Assembly (NCBI GenBank): GCA_947683425.1
Contig: CANTUQ010000343.1
Coordinates: forward strand, 230,001 to 294,000
Reading direction: 5' to 3'
Length of the DNA stretch: 64,000 bases
Source of the DNA: Excoecaria cochinchinensis
Taxonomy: Eukaryota > Streptophyta > Magnoliopsida > Malpighiales > Euphorbiaceae
Part shown: one piece after another, positions 13,269 through 26,500 of the stretch
Numbering within the stretch: position 1 is the first letter of the stretch
Layout of the letters: each line of letters starts with the position of its first letter
The notes under the pieces: generated by a model
Told to the model about the DNA's origin: nothing
The model's input: only the letters and a program-made list of their open reading frames with translations
The model's database searches: none
Translations under genes and position numbers: made by a program

Positions 13269-16200
13269 ATCTGAAGGCATTAAACTAGGGGAAATCGCCG
13301 AAATCGAGAAATCGCCGAAAGTGGTGAAATTTTGGATCCGGGTCGAATAATTCAGGAAAACCTGATCGGAATAGCTACTAGGAGCCTGCCGGTCACAATG
13401 CGTCGAGGATTGGCTTCGTCGTGATCTGACGAATTTTTACGGGCTTCTGAAGGCATTATACTAGGGGAAATCGCCGAAAGTGGTGAAATTTTGGATCCGG
13501 GTCGAATAATTCAGGAAAACCTGATCGGAATAGCTACTGGGAGCCTGCCGGTCACAATGCGCCGAGGATTGGCTTCGTCGTGATCTGACGAATTTTTACG
13601 GGCTTCTGAAGGCATTAAACTAGGGGAAATCGCCGAAAGCGAGAAATCGCCGAAAGTGGTGAAATTTTGGATCCGGATCGAATAATTCAGGAAAACCTGA
13701 TCGGAATAGCTACTGGGAGCCTGCCGGTCACAATGCGTCGAGGATTGGCTTCGTCGTGATCTGACGAATTTTTACGGGCTTCTGAAGGCATTATACTAGG
13801 GGAAATCGCCGAAAGTGGTGAAATTTTGGATCCGGGTCGAATAATTCAGGAAAACCTGATCGGAATAGCTACTGGGAGCCTGCCGGTCACAATGCGTCGA
13901 GGATTGGCTTCGTCGTGATCTGACGAATTTTTACGGGCTTCTGAAGGCATTATACTAGGGGAAATCGCCGAAATCGAGAAATCGCCGAAAGTGGTGAAAT
14001 TTTGGATCCGGGTCGAATAAATCAGGAAAACCTGATCGGAATAGCTACTGGGAGCCTGCCGGTCACAATGCGTCGAGGATTGGCTTCGTCGTGATCTGAC
14101 GAATTTTTACGGGCTTCTGAAGGCATTATACTAGGGGAAATCGCCGAAATCGAGAAATCGCCGAAAGTGGTGAAATTTTGGATCCGGGTCGAATAATTCA
14201 GGAAAACCTGATCGGAATAGCTACTGGGAGCCTGCCGGTCACAATGCGTCGAGGATTGGCTTCGTCGTGATCTGACGAATTTTTACGGGCTTCTGAAGGC
14301 ATTATACTAGGGGAAATCGCCGAAATCGAGAAATCGCCGAAAGTGGTAAAATTTTGGATCCGGGTCGAATAATTCAGGAAAACCTGATCGGAATAGCTAC
14401 TGGGAGCCTGCCGGTCACAATGCGTCGAGGATTGGCTTCGTCGTGATCTGACGAATTTTTACGGGCTTCTGAAGGCATTATACTAGGGGAAATCGCCGAA
14501 ATCGAGAAATCGCGGAAAGTGGCGAAATTTTGGATCCGGGTCGAATAATTCAGGAAAACCTGATCGGAATAGCTACTGGGAGCCTGCCGGTCACAATGCG
14601 TCGAGGATTGGCTTCGTCGTGATCTGACGAATTTTTACGGGCATCTGAAGGCATTAAACTAGGGGAAATCGCCGAAATCGAGAAATCGCCGAAAGTGGTG
14701 AAATTTTGGATCCGGGTCGAATAATTCAGGAAAACCTGATCGGAATAGCTACTGGGAGCCTGCCGGTCACAATGCGTCGAGGATTGGCTTCGTCGTGATC
14801 TGACGAATTTTTACGGGCTTCTGAAGGCATTATACTAGGGGAAATCGCCGAAAGTGGTGAAATTTTGGATCCGGGTCGAATAATTCAGGAAAACCTGATC
14901 GGAATAGCTACTGGGAGCCTGCCGGTCACAATGCGCCGAGGATTGGCTTCGTCGTGATCTGACGAATTTTTACGGGCTTCTGAAGGCATTAAACTAGGGG
15001 AAATCGCCGAAAGCGAGAAATCGCCGAAAGTGGTGAAATTTTGGATCCGGATCGAATAATTCAGGAAAACCTGATCGGAATAGCTACTGGGAGCCTGCCG
15101 GTCACAATGCGTCGAGGATTGGCTTCGTCGTGATCTGACGAATTTTTACGGGCTTCTGAAGGCATTATACTAGGGGAAATCGCCGAAAGTGGTGAAATTT
15201 TGGATCCGGGTCGAATAATTCAGGAAAACCTGGTCGGAATAGCTACTGGGAGCCTGCCGGTCACAATGCGTCGAGGATTGGCTTCGTCGTGATCTGACGA
15301 ATTTTTACGGGCTTCTGAAGGCATTATACTAGGGGAAATCGCCGAAATCGAGAAATCGCCGAAAGTGGTGAAATTTTGGATCCGGGTCGAATAATTCAGG
15401 AAAACCTGATCGGAATAGCTACTGGGAGCCTGCCGGTCACAATGCGTTGAGGATTGGCTTCGTCGTGATCTGACGAATTTTTACGGGCTTCTGAAGGCAT
15501 TATACTAGGGGAAATCGCCGAAATCGAGAAATCGCCGAAAGTGGTGAAATTTTGGATCCGGGTCGAATAATTCAGGAAAACCTGATCGGAATAGCTACTG
15601 GGAGCCTGCCGGTCACAATGCGTCGAGGATTGGCTTCGTCGTGATCTGACGAATTTTTACGGGCTTCTGAAGGCATTATACTAGGGGAAATCGCCGAAAG
15701 TGGTGAAATTTTGGATCCGGGTCGAATAATTCAGGAAAACCTGATCGGAATAGCTACTGGGAGCCTGCCGGTCACAATGCGTCGAGGATTGGCTTCGTCG
15801 TGATCTGACGAATTTTTACGGGCTTCTGAAGGCATTATACTAGGGGAAATCGCCGAAATCGAGAAATCGCCGAAAGTGGTGAAATTTTGGATCCGGGTCG
15901 AATAATTCAGGAAAACCTGATCGGAATAGCTACTGGGAGCCTGCCGGTCACAATGCGTCGAGGATTGGCTTCGTCGTGATCTGACGAATTTTTACGGGCA
16001 TCTGAAGGCATTAAACTAGGGGAAATCGCCGAAATCGAGAAATCGCCGAAAGTGGTGAAATTTTGGATCCGGGTCGAATAATTCAGGAAAACCTGATCGG
16101 AATAGCTACTGGGAGCCTGCCGGTCACAATGCGTCGAGGATTGGCTTCGTCGTGATCTGACGAATTTTTACGGGCTTCTGAAGGCATTATACTAGGGGAA

Positions 16201-19200
16201 ATCGCCGAAAGTGGTGAAATTTTGGATCCGGGTCGAATAATTCAGGAAAACCTGATCGGAATAGCTACTGGGAGCCTGCCGGTCACAATGCGCCGAGGAT
16301 TGGCTTCGTCGTGATCTGACGAATTTTTACGGGCTTCTGAAGGCATTAAACTAGGGGAAATCGCCGAAAGCGAGAAATCGCCGAAAGTGGTGAAATTTTG
16401 GATCCGGATCGAATAATTCAGGAAAACCTGATCGGAATAGCTACTGGGAGCCTGCCGGTCACAATGCGTCGAGGATTGGCTTCGTCGTGATCTGACGAAT
16501 TTTTACGGGCTTCTGAAGGCATTATACTAGGGGAAATCGCCGAAAGTGGTGAAATTTTGGATCCGGGTCGAATAATTCAGGAAAACCTGATCGGAATAGC
16601 TACTGGGAGCCTGCCGGTCACAATGCGTCGAGGATTGGCTTCGTCGTGATCTGACGAATTTTTACGGGGCTTCTGAAGGCATTATACTAGGGGAAATCGC
16701 CGAAATCGAGAATCGCCGAAAGTGGTGAAATTTTGGATCCGGGTCGAATAAATCAGGAAAACCTGATCGGAATAGCTACTGGGAGCCTGCCGGTCACAAT
16801 GCGTCGAGGATTGGCTTCGTCGTGATCTGACGAATTTTTACGGGCTTCTGAAGGCATTATACTAGGGGAAATCGCCGAAATCGAGAAATCGCCGAAAGTG
16901 GTGAAATTTTGGATCCGGGTCGAATAATTCAGGAAAACCTGATCGGAATAGCTACTGGGAGCCTGCCGGTCACAATGCGTCGAGGATTGGCTTCGTCGTG
17001 ATCTGACGAATTTTTACGGGCTTCTGAAGGCATTATACTAGGGGAAATCGCCGAAATCGAGAAATCGCCGAAAGTGGTGAAATTTTGGATCCGGGTCGAA
17101 TAATTCAGGAAAACCTGATCGGAATAGCTACTGGGAGCCTGCCGGTCACAATGCGTCGAGGATTGGCTTCGTCGTGATCTGACGAATTTTACGGGCTTCT
17201 GAAGGCATTATACTAGGGGAAATCGCCGAAATCGAGAAATCGCCGAAAGTGTTGAAATTTTGGATCCGGGTCGAATAATTCAGGAAAACCTGATCGGAAT
17301 AGCTACTGGGAGCCTGCCGGTCACAATGCGCCGAGGATTGGCTTCGTCGTGATCTGACGAATTTTTACGGGCTTCTGAAGGCATTATACTAGGGGAAATC
17401 GCCGAAATCGAGAAATCGCCGAAAGTGGTGAAATTTTGGATCCGGGTCGAATAAATCAGGAAAACCTGATCGGAATAGCTACTGGGAGCCTGCCGGTCAC
17501 AATGCGTCGAGGATGGCTTCGTCGTGATCTGACGAATTTTTACGGGCTTCTGAAGGCATTATACTAGGGGAAATCGCCGAAATCGAGAAATCGCCGAAAG
17601 TGGTGAAATTTTGGATCCGGGTCGAATAATTCAGGAAAACCTGATCGGAATAGCTACTGGGAGCCTGCCGGTCACAATGCGTCGAGGATTGGCTTCGTCG
17701 TGATCTGACGAATTTTTACGGGCTTCTGAAGGCATTATACTAGGGGAAATCGCCGAAATCGAGAAATCGCCGAAAGTGGTGAAATTTTGGATCCGGGTCG
17801 AATAATTCAGGAAACCTGATCGGAATAGCTACTGGGAGCCTGCCGGTCACAATGCGTCGAGGATTGGCTTCGTCGTGATCTGACGAATTTTTACGGGCTT
17901 CTGAAGGCATTATACTAGGGGGAAATCGCCGAAATCGAGAAATCGCCGAAAGTGTTGAAATTTTGGATCCGGGTCGAATAATTCAGGAAAACCTGATCGG
18001 AATAGCTACTGGGAGCCTGCCGGTCACAATGCGCCGAGGATTGGCTTCGTCGTGATCTGACGAATTTTTACGGGCTTCTGAAGGCATTATACTAGGGGAA
18101 ATCGCCGAAATCGAGAAATCGCCGAAAGTGGTGAAATTTTGGATCCGGGTCGAATAATTCAGGAAACCTGAACGGAATAGCTACTGGGAGCCTGCCGGTC
18201 ACAATGCGCCGAGGATTGGCTTCGTCATGATCTGACGAATTTTTACGGGCTTCTGAAGGCATTATACTAGGGGAAATCGCCGAAATCGTGAAATCGCGGA
18301 AAGTGGCGAAATTTTGGATCCGGGTCGAATAATTCAGGAAAACCTGATCGGAATAGCTACTGGGAGCTTGCCGGTCACAATGCGTCGAAGATTGGCTTCG
18401 TCGTGATCTGACGAATTTTTACGGGCTTCTGAAGGCATTATACTAGTGGAAATCGCCGAAATCGAGAAATCGCCAAAAGTGTGAAATTTTGGATCCGGGT
18501 CGAATAATTCAGGAAAACCTGATCGGAATAGCTACTGGGAGCCTGCCGGTCACAATACGTCGAGGATTGGCTTCGTCGTGATTTGACGAATTTTTACGGG
18601 CTTCTGAAGGCATTATACTAGGGGAAATCACCGAAATCGAGAAATCGCCGAAAGTGGTGAAATTTTGGATCCGGGTCGAATAATTCAGGAAAACCTGATC
18701 GGAATAGCTACTGGGAGCCTGCCGGTCACAATGCGCCGAGGATTGGCTTCGTCGTGATCTGACGAATTTTTACGGCTTCTGAAGGCATTATACTAGGGGA
18801 AATCGCCGAAATCGAGAAATCGCCGAAAGTGGTGAAATTTTGGATCCGGGTCGAATAATTCGGGAAAACCTGATCGGAATAGCTACTGGGAGCCTGCCGG
18901 TCACAATGCGCCGAGGATTGGCTTCGTCGTGATCTGACGAATTTTTACGGGCTTCTGAAGGCATTATACTAGGGAAATCGCCGAAATCGAGAAATCGCCG
19001 AAAGTGGTGAAATTTTGGATCCGGGTCGAATAATTCAGGAAAACCTGATCGGAATAGCTACTGGGAGCCTGCCGGTCACAATGCGCTGAGGATTGGCTTC
19101 GTCGTGATCTGACGAATTTTTACGGGCTTCTGAAGGCATTATACTAGGGGAAATCGCTGAAATCGAGAAATCGCCGAAAGTGGTGAAATTTTGGATCCGG

Positions 19201-19985
19201 GTCGAATAATTCAGGAAAACCTGATCGGAATAGCTACTTGGAGCCTGCCGGTCACAATGCGTCGAGGATTGGCTTCGTCGTGATCTGACGAATTTTTACG
19301 GGCTTCTGAAGGCATTATACTAGGGGAAATCGCCGAAATCGCCGAAAGTGGTAAAATTTTTGATCCGGGTCGAATAATTCAGGAAAACCTGATCGGAATA
19401 GCTACTGGGAGCCTGCCGGTCACAATGCGCCGAGGATTGGCTTCGTCGTGATCTGACGAATTTTTACGGGCTTCTGAAGGCATTATACTAGGGGAAATCG
19501 CCGAAATCGCCGAAAGTGGTGAAATTTTGGATCCGGGTCGAATAATTCAGGAAAACCTGATCGGAATAGCTACTGGGAGCCTGCCGGTCACAATGCGTCG
19601 AGGATTGGCTTCGTCGTGATCTGACGAATTTTTACGGGCTTCTGAAGGCATTATACTAGGGGAAATCGCCGAAATCGAGAAATCGCCGAAAGTGGTGAAA
19701 TTTGGATCCGGGTCGAATAATTCAGAAAACCTGATCGGAATAGCTACTGGGAGCCTGCCGGTCACAATGCGTCGAGGATTGGCTTCGTCGTGATCTGACG
19801 AATTTTTACGGGCTTCTGAAGGCATTATACTAGGGGAAATCGCCGAAATCGAGAAATCGCCGAAAGTGGTGAAATTTTGGATCCGGGTCGAATAAATCAG
19901 GAAAACCTGATCGGAATAGCTACTGGGAGCCTGCCGGTCACAATGCGTCGAGGATTGGCTTCGTCGTGATCTGACGAATTTACGG
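13269..19985 (+). repeat. Segmental duplication copy B
   Basis: This is the right-hand copy of the 6,729-bp unit. The spacing to copy A is constant up to about 16.6 kb. It then shrinks by a few bases because this copy carries a series of one-base homopolymer changes (16,666-19,981) absent from copy A. Base differences are otherwise few; for example GTAAAATTTT lies at 7,441 in A but one monomer later (14,347) in B. The copy ends near 19,980, where the next expected GGGCATCTG monomer is replaced by an ordinary one. Confidence 0.8.
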
Positions 19986-22900
19986 GCTTCTGAAGGCATT
20001 ATACTAGGGGAAATCGCCGAAATCGAGAAATCGCCGAAAGTGGTGAAATTTTGGATCCGGGTCGAATAATTCAGGAAAACCTGATCGGAATAGCTACTGG
20101 GAGCCTGCCGGTCACAATGCGTCGAGGATTGGCTTCGTCGTGATCTGACGAATTTTTACGGGCTTCTGAAGGCATTATACTAGGGGAAATCGCCGAAATC
20201 GAGAAATCGCCGAAAGTGTTGAAATTTTGGATCCGGGTCGAATAATTCAGGAAAACCTGATCGGAATAGCTACTGGGAGCCTGCCGGTCACAATGCACCG
20301 AGGATTGGCTTCGTCGTGATCTGACGAATTTTTACGGGCTTCTGAAGGCATTATACTAGGGGAAATCGCCGAAATCGAGAAATCGCCAAAAGTGGTGAAA
20401 TTTTGGATCCGGGTCGAATAATTCAGGAAAACCTGATCGGAATAGCTACTGGGAGCCTGCCGGTCACAATGCGCTGAGGATTGGCTTCGTCGTGATCTGA
20501 CGAATTTTTACGGGCTTCTGAAGGCATTATACTAGGGGAAATCGCTGAAATCGAGAAATCGCCGAAAGTGGTGAAATTTTGGATCCGGGTCGAATAATTC
20601 AGGAAAACCTGATCGGAATAGCTACTTGGAGCCTGCCGGTCACAATGCGTCGAGGATTGGCTTCGTCGTGATCTGACGAATTTTTACGGGCTTCTGAAGG
20701 CATTATACTAGGGGAAATCGCCGAAATCGCCGAAAGTGGTAAAATTTTTGATCCGGGTCGAATAATTCAGGAAAACCTGATCGGAATAGCTACTGGGAGC
20801 CTGCCGGTCACAATGCGCCGAGGATTGGCTTCGTCGTGATCTGACGAATTTTTACGGGCTTCTGAAGGCATTATACTAGGGGAAATCGCCGAAATCGCCG
20901 AAAGTGGTGAAATTTTGGATCCGGGTCGAATAATTCAGGAAAACTTGATCGGAATAGCTACTGGGAGCCTGCCGGTCACAATGCGTCGAGGATTGGTTTC
21001 GTCGTGATCTGACGAATTTTTACGGGCTTCTGAAGGCATTATACTAGGGGAAATCGCCGAAATCGAGAAATCGCCGAAAGTGGTGAAATTTTGGATCCGG
21101 GTCGAATAATTCAGGAAAACCTGATCGGAATAGCTACTGGGAGCCTGCCGGTCACAATGCGTCGAGGATTGGCTTCGTCGTGATCTGACGAATTTTTACG
21201 GGCTTCTGAAGGCATTATACTAGGGGAAATCGCCGAAATCGAGAAATCGCCAAAAGTGGTGAAATTTTGGATCCGGGTCGAATAATTCAGGAAAACCTGA
21301 TCGGAATAGCTACTGGGAGCCTGCCGGTCACAATGCGCTGAGGATTGGCTTCGTCGTGATCTGACGAATTTTTACGGGCTTCTGAAGGCATTATACTAGG
21401 GGAAATCGCTGAAATCGAGAAATCGCCGAAAGTGGTGAAATTTTGGATCCGGGTCGAATAATTCAGGAAAACCTGATCGGAATAGCTACTTGGAGCCTGC
21501 CGGTCACAATGCGTCGAGGATTGGCTTCGTCGTGATCTGACGAATTTTTACGGGCTTCTGAAGGCATTATACTAGGGGAAATCGCCGAAATCGCCGAAAG
21601 TGGTAAAATTTTTGATCCGGGTTGAATAATTCAGGAAAACCTGATCGGAATAGCTACTGGGAGCCTGCCGGTCACAATGCGCCGAGGATTGGCTTCGTCG
21701 TGATCTGACGAATTTTTACGGGCTTCTGAAGGCATTATACTAGGGGAAATCGCCGAAATCGCCGAAAGTGGTGAAATTTTGGATCCGGGTCGAATAATTC
21801 AGGAAAACCTGATCGGAATAGCTACTGGGAGCCTGCCGGTCACAATGCGTCGAGGATTGGCTTCGTCGTGATCTGACGAATTTTTACGGGCTTCTGAAGG
21901 CATTATACTAGGGGAAATCGCCGAAATCGAGAAATCGCCGAAAGTGGTGAAATTTTGGATCCGGGTCGAATAATTCAGGAAAACCTGATCGGAATAGCTA
22001 CTGGGAGCCTGCCGGTCACAATGCGTCGAGGATTGGCTTCGTCGTGATCTGACGAATTTTTACGGGCTTCTGAAGGCATTATACTAGGGGAAATCGCCGA
22101 AATCGAGAAATCGCCGAAAGTGGTGAAATTTTGGATCCGGGTCGAATAAATCAGGAAAACCTGATCGGAATAGCTACTGGGAGCCTGCCGGTCACAATGC
22201 GTCGAGGATTGGCTTCGTCGTGATCTGACGAATTTTTACGGGCTTCTGAAGGCATTATACTAGGGGAAATCGCCGAAATCGAGAAATCGCCGAAAGTGGT
22301 GAAATTTTGGATCCGGGTCGAATAATTCAGGAAAACCTGATCGGAATAGCTACTGGGAGCCTGCCGGTCACAATGCGTCGAGGATTGGCTTCGTCGTGAT
22401 CTGACGAATTTTTACGGGCTTCTGAAGGCATTATACTAGGGGAAATCGCCGAAATCGAGAAATCGCCGAAAGTGTTGAAATTTTGGATCCGGGTCGAATA
22501 ATTCAGGAAAACCTGATCGGAATAGCTACTGGGAGCCTGCCGGTCACAATGCGCCGAGGATTGGCTTCGTCGTGATCTGACGAATTTTTACGGGCTTCTG
22601 AAGGCATTATACTAGGGGAAATCGCCGAAATCGAGAAATCGCCGAAAGTGGTGAAATTTTGGATCCGGGTCGAATAATTCAGGAAAACCTGAACGGAATA
22701 GCTACTAGGAGCCTGCCGGTCACAATGCGCCGAGGATTGGCTTCGTCGTGATCTGACGAATTTTTACGGGCTTCTGAAGGCATTATACTAGGGGAAATCG
22801 CCGAAATCGAGAAATCGCCAAAAGTGGCGAAATTTTGGATCCGGGTCGAATAATTCAGGAAAACCTGATCGGAATAGCTACTGGGAGCCTGCCGGTCACA

Positions 22901-23589
22901 ATGCGTCGAGGATTGGCTTCGTCGTGATCTGACGAATTTTTACGGGCTTCTGAAGGCATTATACTAGTGGAAATCGCCGAAATCGAGAAATCGCCAAAAG
23001 TGGTGAAATTTTGGATCCGGGTCGAATAATTCAGGAAAACCTGATCGGAATAGCTACTGGGAGCCTGCCGGTCACAATACGTCGAGGATTGGCTTCGTCG
23101 TGATTTGACGAATTTTTACGGGCTTCTGAAGGCATTATACTAGGGGAAATCGCCGAAATCGAGAAATCGCCGAAAGTGGTGAAATTTTGGATCCGGGTCG
23201 AATAATTAAGGAAAACCTGATCGGAATAGCTACTGGGAGCCTGCCGGTCACATTGCGTCGAGGATTGGCTTCGTCGTGATCTGACGAATTTTTACGGGCT
23301 TCTGAAGGCGTTATACTAGGGGAAATCGCAGAAATCGAGAAATCGCCAAAAGTGGTGAAATTTTGGATCCGGGTCGAATAATTCAGGAAAACCTGATCGG
23401 AATAGCTACTGGGAGCCTGCCGGTCACAATGCGTCGAGGATTGGCTTCGTCGTGATCTGACGAATTTTTACGGGCTTCTGAAGGCATTATACTAGGGGAA
23501 ATCGCCGAAATCGCCAAAAGTGGCGAAATTTTGGATCCGGGTCGAATAATTCAGGAAAACCTGATCGGAATAGCTACTGGGAGCCTGCC

Positions 23590-26500
23590 GATCACAATGC
23601 GTCGAGGATTGGCTTCGTCGTGATCTAACGAATTTTTACGGGCTTCTGAAGGAATTATACTAGGGGAAATCGCCGAAATCGCCAAAAGTGGTGAAATTTT
23701 GGATCCGGGTCGAATAATTCAGGAAAACCTGATCGGAATAGCTACTGGGAGCCTGCCGGTCACAATGCGTCGAGGATTGGCTTCGTCGTGATCTGACGAA
23801 TTTTTACGGGCTTCTGAAGGCATTATACTAGGGGAAATCGCCGAAATCGAGAAATCGCCAAAAGTGGTGAAATTTTGGATCCGGGTCGAATAATTAAGGA
23901 AAATCTGATCGGAATAGCTACTGGGAGCCTGCCGGTCACAATGCGCCGAGAATTGGCTTCGTCGTGATCTGACGAATTTTTACGGGCTTCTGAAGGCATT
24001 TTACTAGGGGAAAACGCCGAAATCGAGAAATCGCCGAAAGTGGTGAAATTTTGGATCCGGGTCGAATAATTCAGGAAAACCTGATCGGAATAGCTACTGG
24101 GAGCCTGCCGGTCACAATGCGTCGAGGATTGGCTTCGTCGTGATCTGACGAATTTTTACGGGCTTCTGAAGGCATTATACTAGGGGAAATCGCCGAAATC
24201 GAGAAATCACCAAAAGTGGTGAAATTTTGGATCCGGGTCGAATAATTCAGGAAAACCTGATCGGAATAGCTACTGAGAGCCTGCCGGTCACAATGCGTCG
24301 AGGATTGGCTTCGTCGTGATCTGACGAATTTTTACGGGCTTCTGAAGGCATTATACTAGGGAAAATCACCGAAATCGAGAAATCGCCGAAAGTGTTGAAA
24401 TTTTGGATCCGGGTCGAATAATTCAGGAAAACCTGATCGGAATAGCTACTGGGAGCCTGCCGGTCACAATGCGCCGAGGATTGGCTTCGTCGTGATCTGA
24501 CGAATTTTTACGGGCTTCTGAAGGCATTATACTAGGGGAAATCGCCGAAATCGAGAAATCGCCGAAAGTGGTGAAATTTTGGATCCGGGTCGAATAATTC
24601 AGGAAAACCTGAACGGAATAGCTACTGGGAGCCTGCCGGTCACAATGCGCCGAGGATTGGCTTCGTCGTGATCTGACGAATTTTTACGGGCTTCTGAAGG
24701 CATTATACTAGGGGAAATCGCCGAAATCGAGAAATCGCCAAAAGTGGCGAAATTTTGGATCCGGGTCGAATAATTCAGGAAAACCTGATCGGAATAGCTA
24801 CTGGGAGCCTGCCGGTCACAATGCGTCGAGGATTGGCTTCGTCGTGATCTGACGAATTTTTACGGGCTTCTGAAGGCATTATACTAGTGGAAATCGCCGA
24901 AATCGAGAAATCGCCAAAAGTGGTGAAATTTTGGATCCGGGTCGAATAATTCAGGAAAACCTGATCGGAATAGCTACTGGGAGCCTGCCGGTCACAATAC
25001 GTCGAGGATTGGCTTCGTCGTGATTTGACGAATTTTTACGGGCTTCTGAAGGCATTATACTAGGGGAAATCGCCGAAATCGCCAAAAGTGGCGAAATTTT
25101 GGATCCGGGTCGAATAATTAAGGAAAACCTGATCGGAATAGCTACTGGGAGCCTGCCGATCACAATGCGTCGAGGATTGGCTTCGTCGTGATCTAACGAA
25201 TTTTTACGGGCTTCTGAAGGAATTATACTAGGGGAAATCGCCGAAATCGCCAAAAGTGGTGAAATTTTGGATCCGGGTCGAATAATTCAGGAAAACCTGA
25301 TCGGAATAGCTACTGGGAGCCTGCCGGTCACAATGCGTCGAGGATTGGCTTCGTCGTGATCTGACGAATTTTTACGGGCTTCTGAAGGCATTATACTAGG
25401 GGAAATCGCCGAAATCGAGAAATCGCCAAAAGTGGTGAAATTTTGGATCCGGGTCGAATAATTCAGGAAAACCTGATCGGAATAGCTACTGGGAGCCTGC
25501 CGGTCACAATGCGTCGAGGATTGGCTTCGTCGTGATCTGACGAATTTTTACGGGCTTCTGAAGGCATTATACTAGGGGAAATCGCCGAAATCGAGAAATC
25601 GCCAAAAGTGGTGAAATTTTGGATCCGGGTCAAATAATTCAGGAAAACCTGATCGGAATAGCTACTGGGAGCCTGCCGGTCACAATGCGTCGAGGATTGG
25701 CTTCGTCGTGATCTGACGAATTTTTACGGGCTTCTGAAGGCATTATACTAGTGGAAATCGCCGAAATCGAGAAATCGCCAAAAGTGGTGAAATTTTGGAT
25801 CCGGGTCGAATAATTCAGGAAAACCTGATCGGAATAGCTACTGGGAGCCTGCCGGTCACAATGCGTCGAGGATTGGCTTCGTCGTGATCTGACGAATTTT
25901 TACGGGCTTCTGAAGGCATTATACTAGGGGAGATCGCCGAAATCGAGAAATCGCCAAAAGTGGTGAAATTTTGGATCCGGGTCGAATAATTCAGGAAAAC
26001 CTGATCGGAATAGCTACTGGGAGCCTGCCGGTCACAATGCGTCGAGGATTGGCTTCGTCGTGATCTGACGAATTTTTACGGGCTTCTGAAGGCATTATAC
26101 TAGGGGAGATCGCCGAAATCGAGAAATCGCCAAAAGTGCTGAAATTTTGGATCCGGGTCGAATAATTCAGGAAAACCTGATCGGAATAGCTACTGGGAGC
26201 CTGCCGGTCACAATGCGTCGAGGATTGGCTTCGTCGTGATCTGACGAATTTTTACGGGCTTCTGAAGGCATTATACTAGGGGAAATCGCCGAAATCGAGA
26301 AATCGCCAAAAGTGGTGAAATTTTGGATCCGGGTCGAATAATTCAGGAAAACCTAATCGGAATAGCTACTGGGAGCCTGCCGGTCACAATACGTCGAGGA
26401 TTGGCTTCGTCGTGATTTGACGAATTTTTACGGGCTTCTGAAGGCATTATACTAGGGGAAATCGCCGAAATCGAGAAATCGCCAAAAGTGGCGAAATTTT

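Larger units (their letters stand above)
1..23000 (+). repeat. Array domain I: GCCGAAAG monomer subfamily
   Basis: In this part nearly all monomers read GCCGAAAGTGG after the GAAATCG block. Sub-variants alternate: GCTGAAATCG copies followed by CTACTTGGAGCC (near 568-650, 2,805-2,890, 4,002-4,090, 12,434-12,515), GCATTAAACTAGG copies with GAAAGCGAG and CCGGATCG (near 6,890-6,950, 8,260-8,330, 9,620-9,680), and AATAAATCAGG copies (for example 2,327, 7,290, 10,020, 10,725). The 159-bp and 168-bp length classes are common. GCCAAAAG copies occur only sporadically before ~22.8 kb (about 11,747, 18,475, 20,386, 21,250). The right limit is gradual: both types mix between ~22.8 and 24.6 kb. Confidence 0.8.

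Noticed and set aside
19547..19999. 150-residue minus-strand ORF
   Set aside because: It spans more than two monomers and exists because of homopolymer deletions near 19,700, 19,726 and 19,979, which are probably sequence errors.
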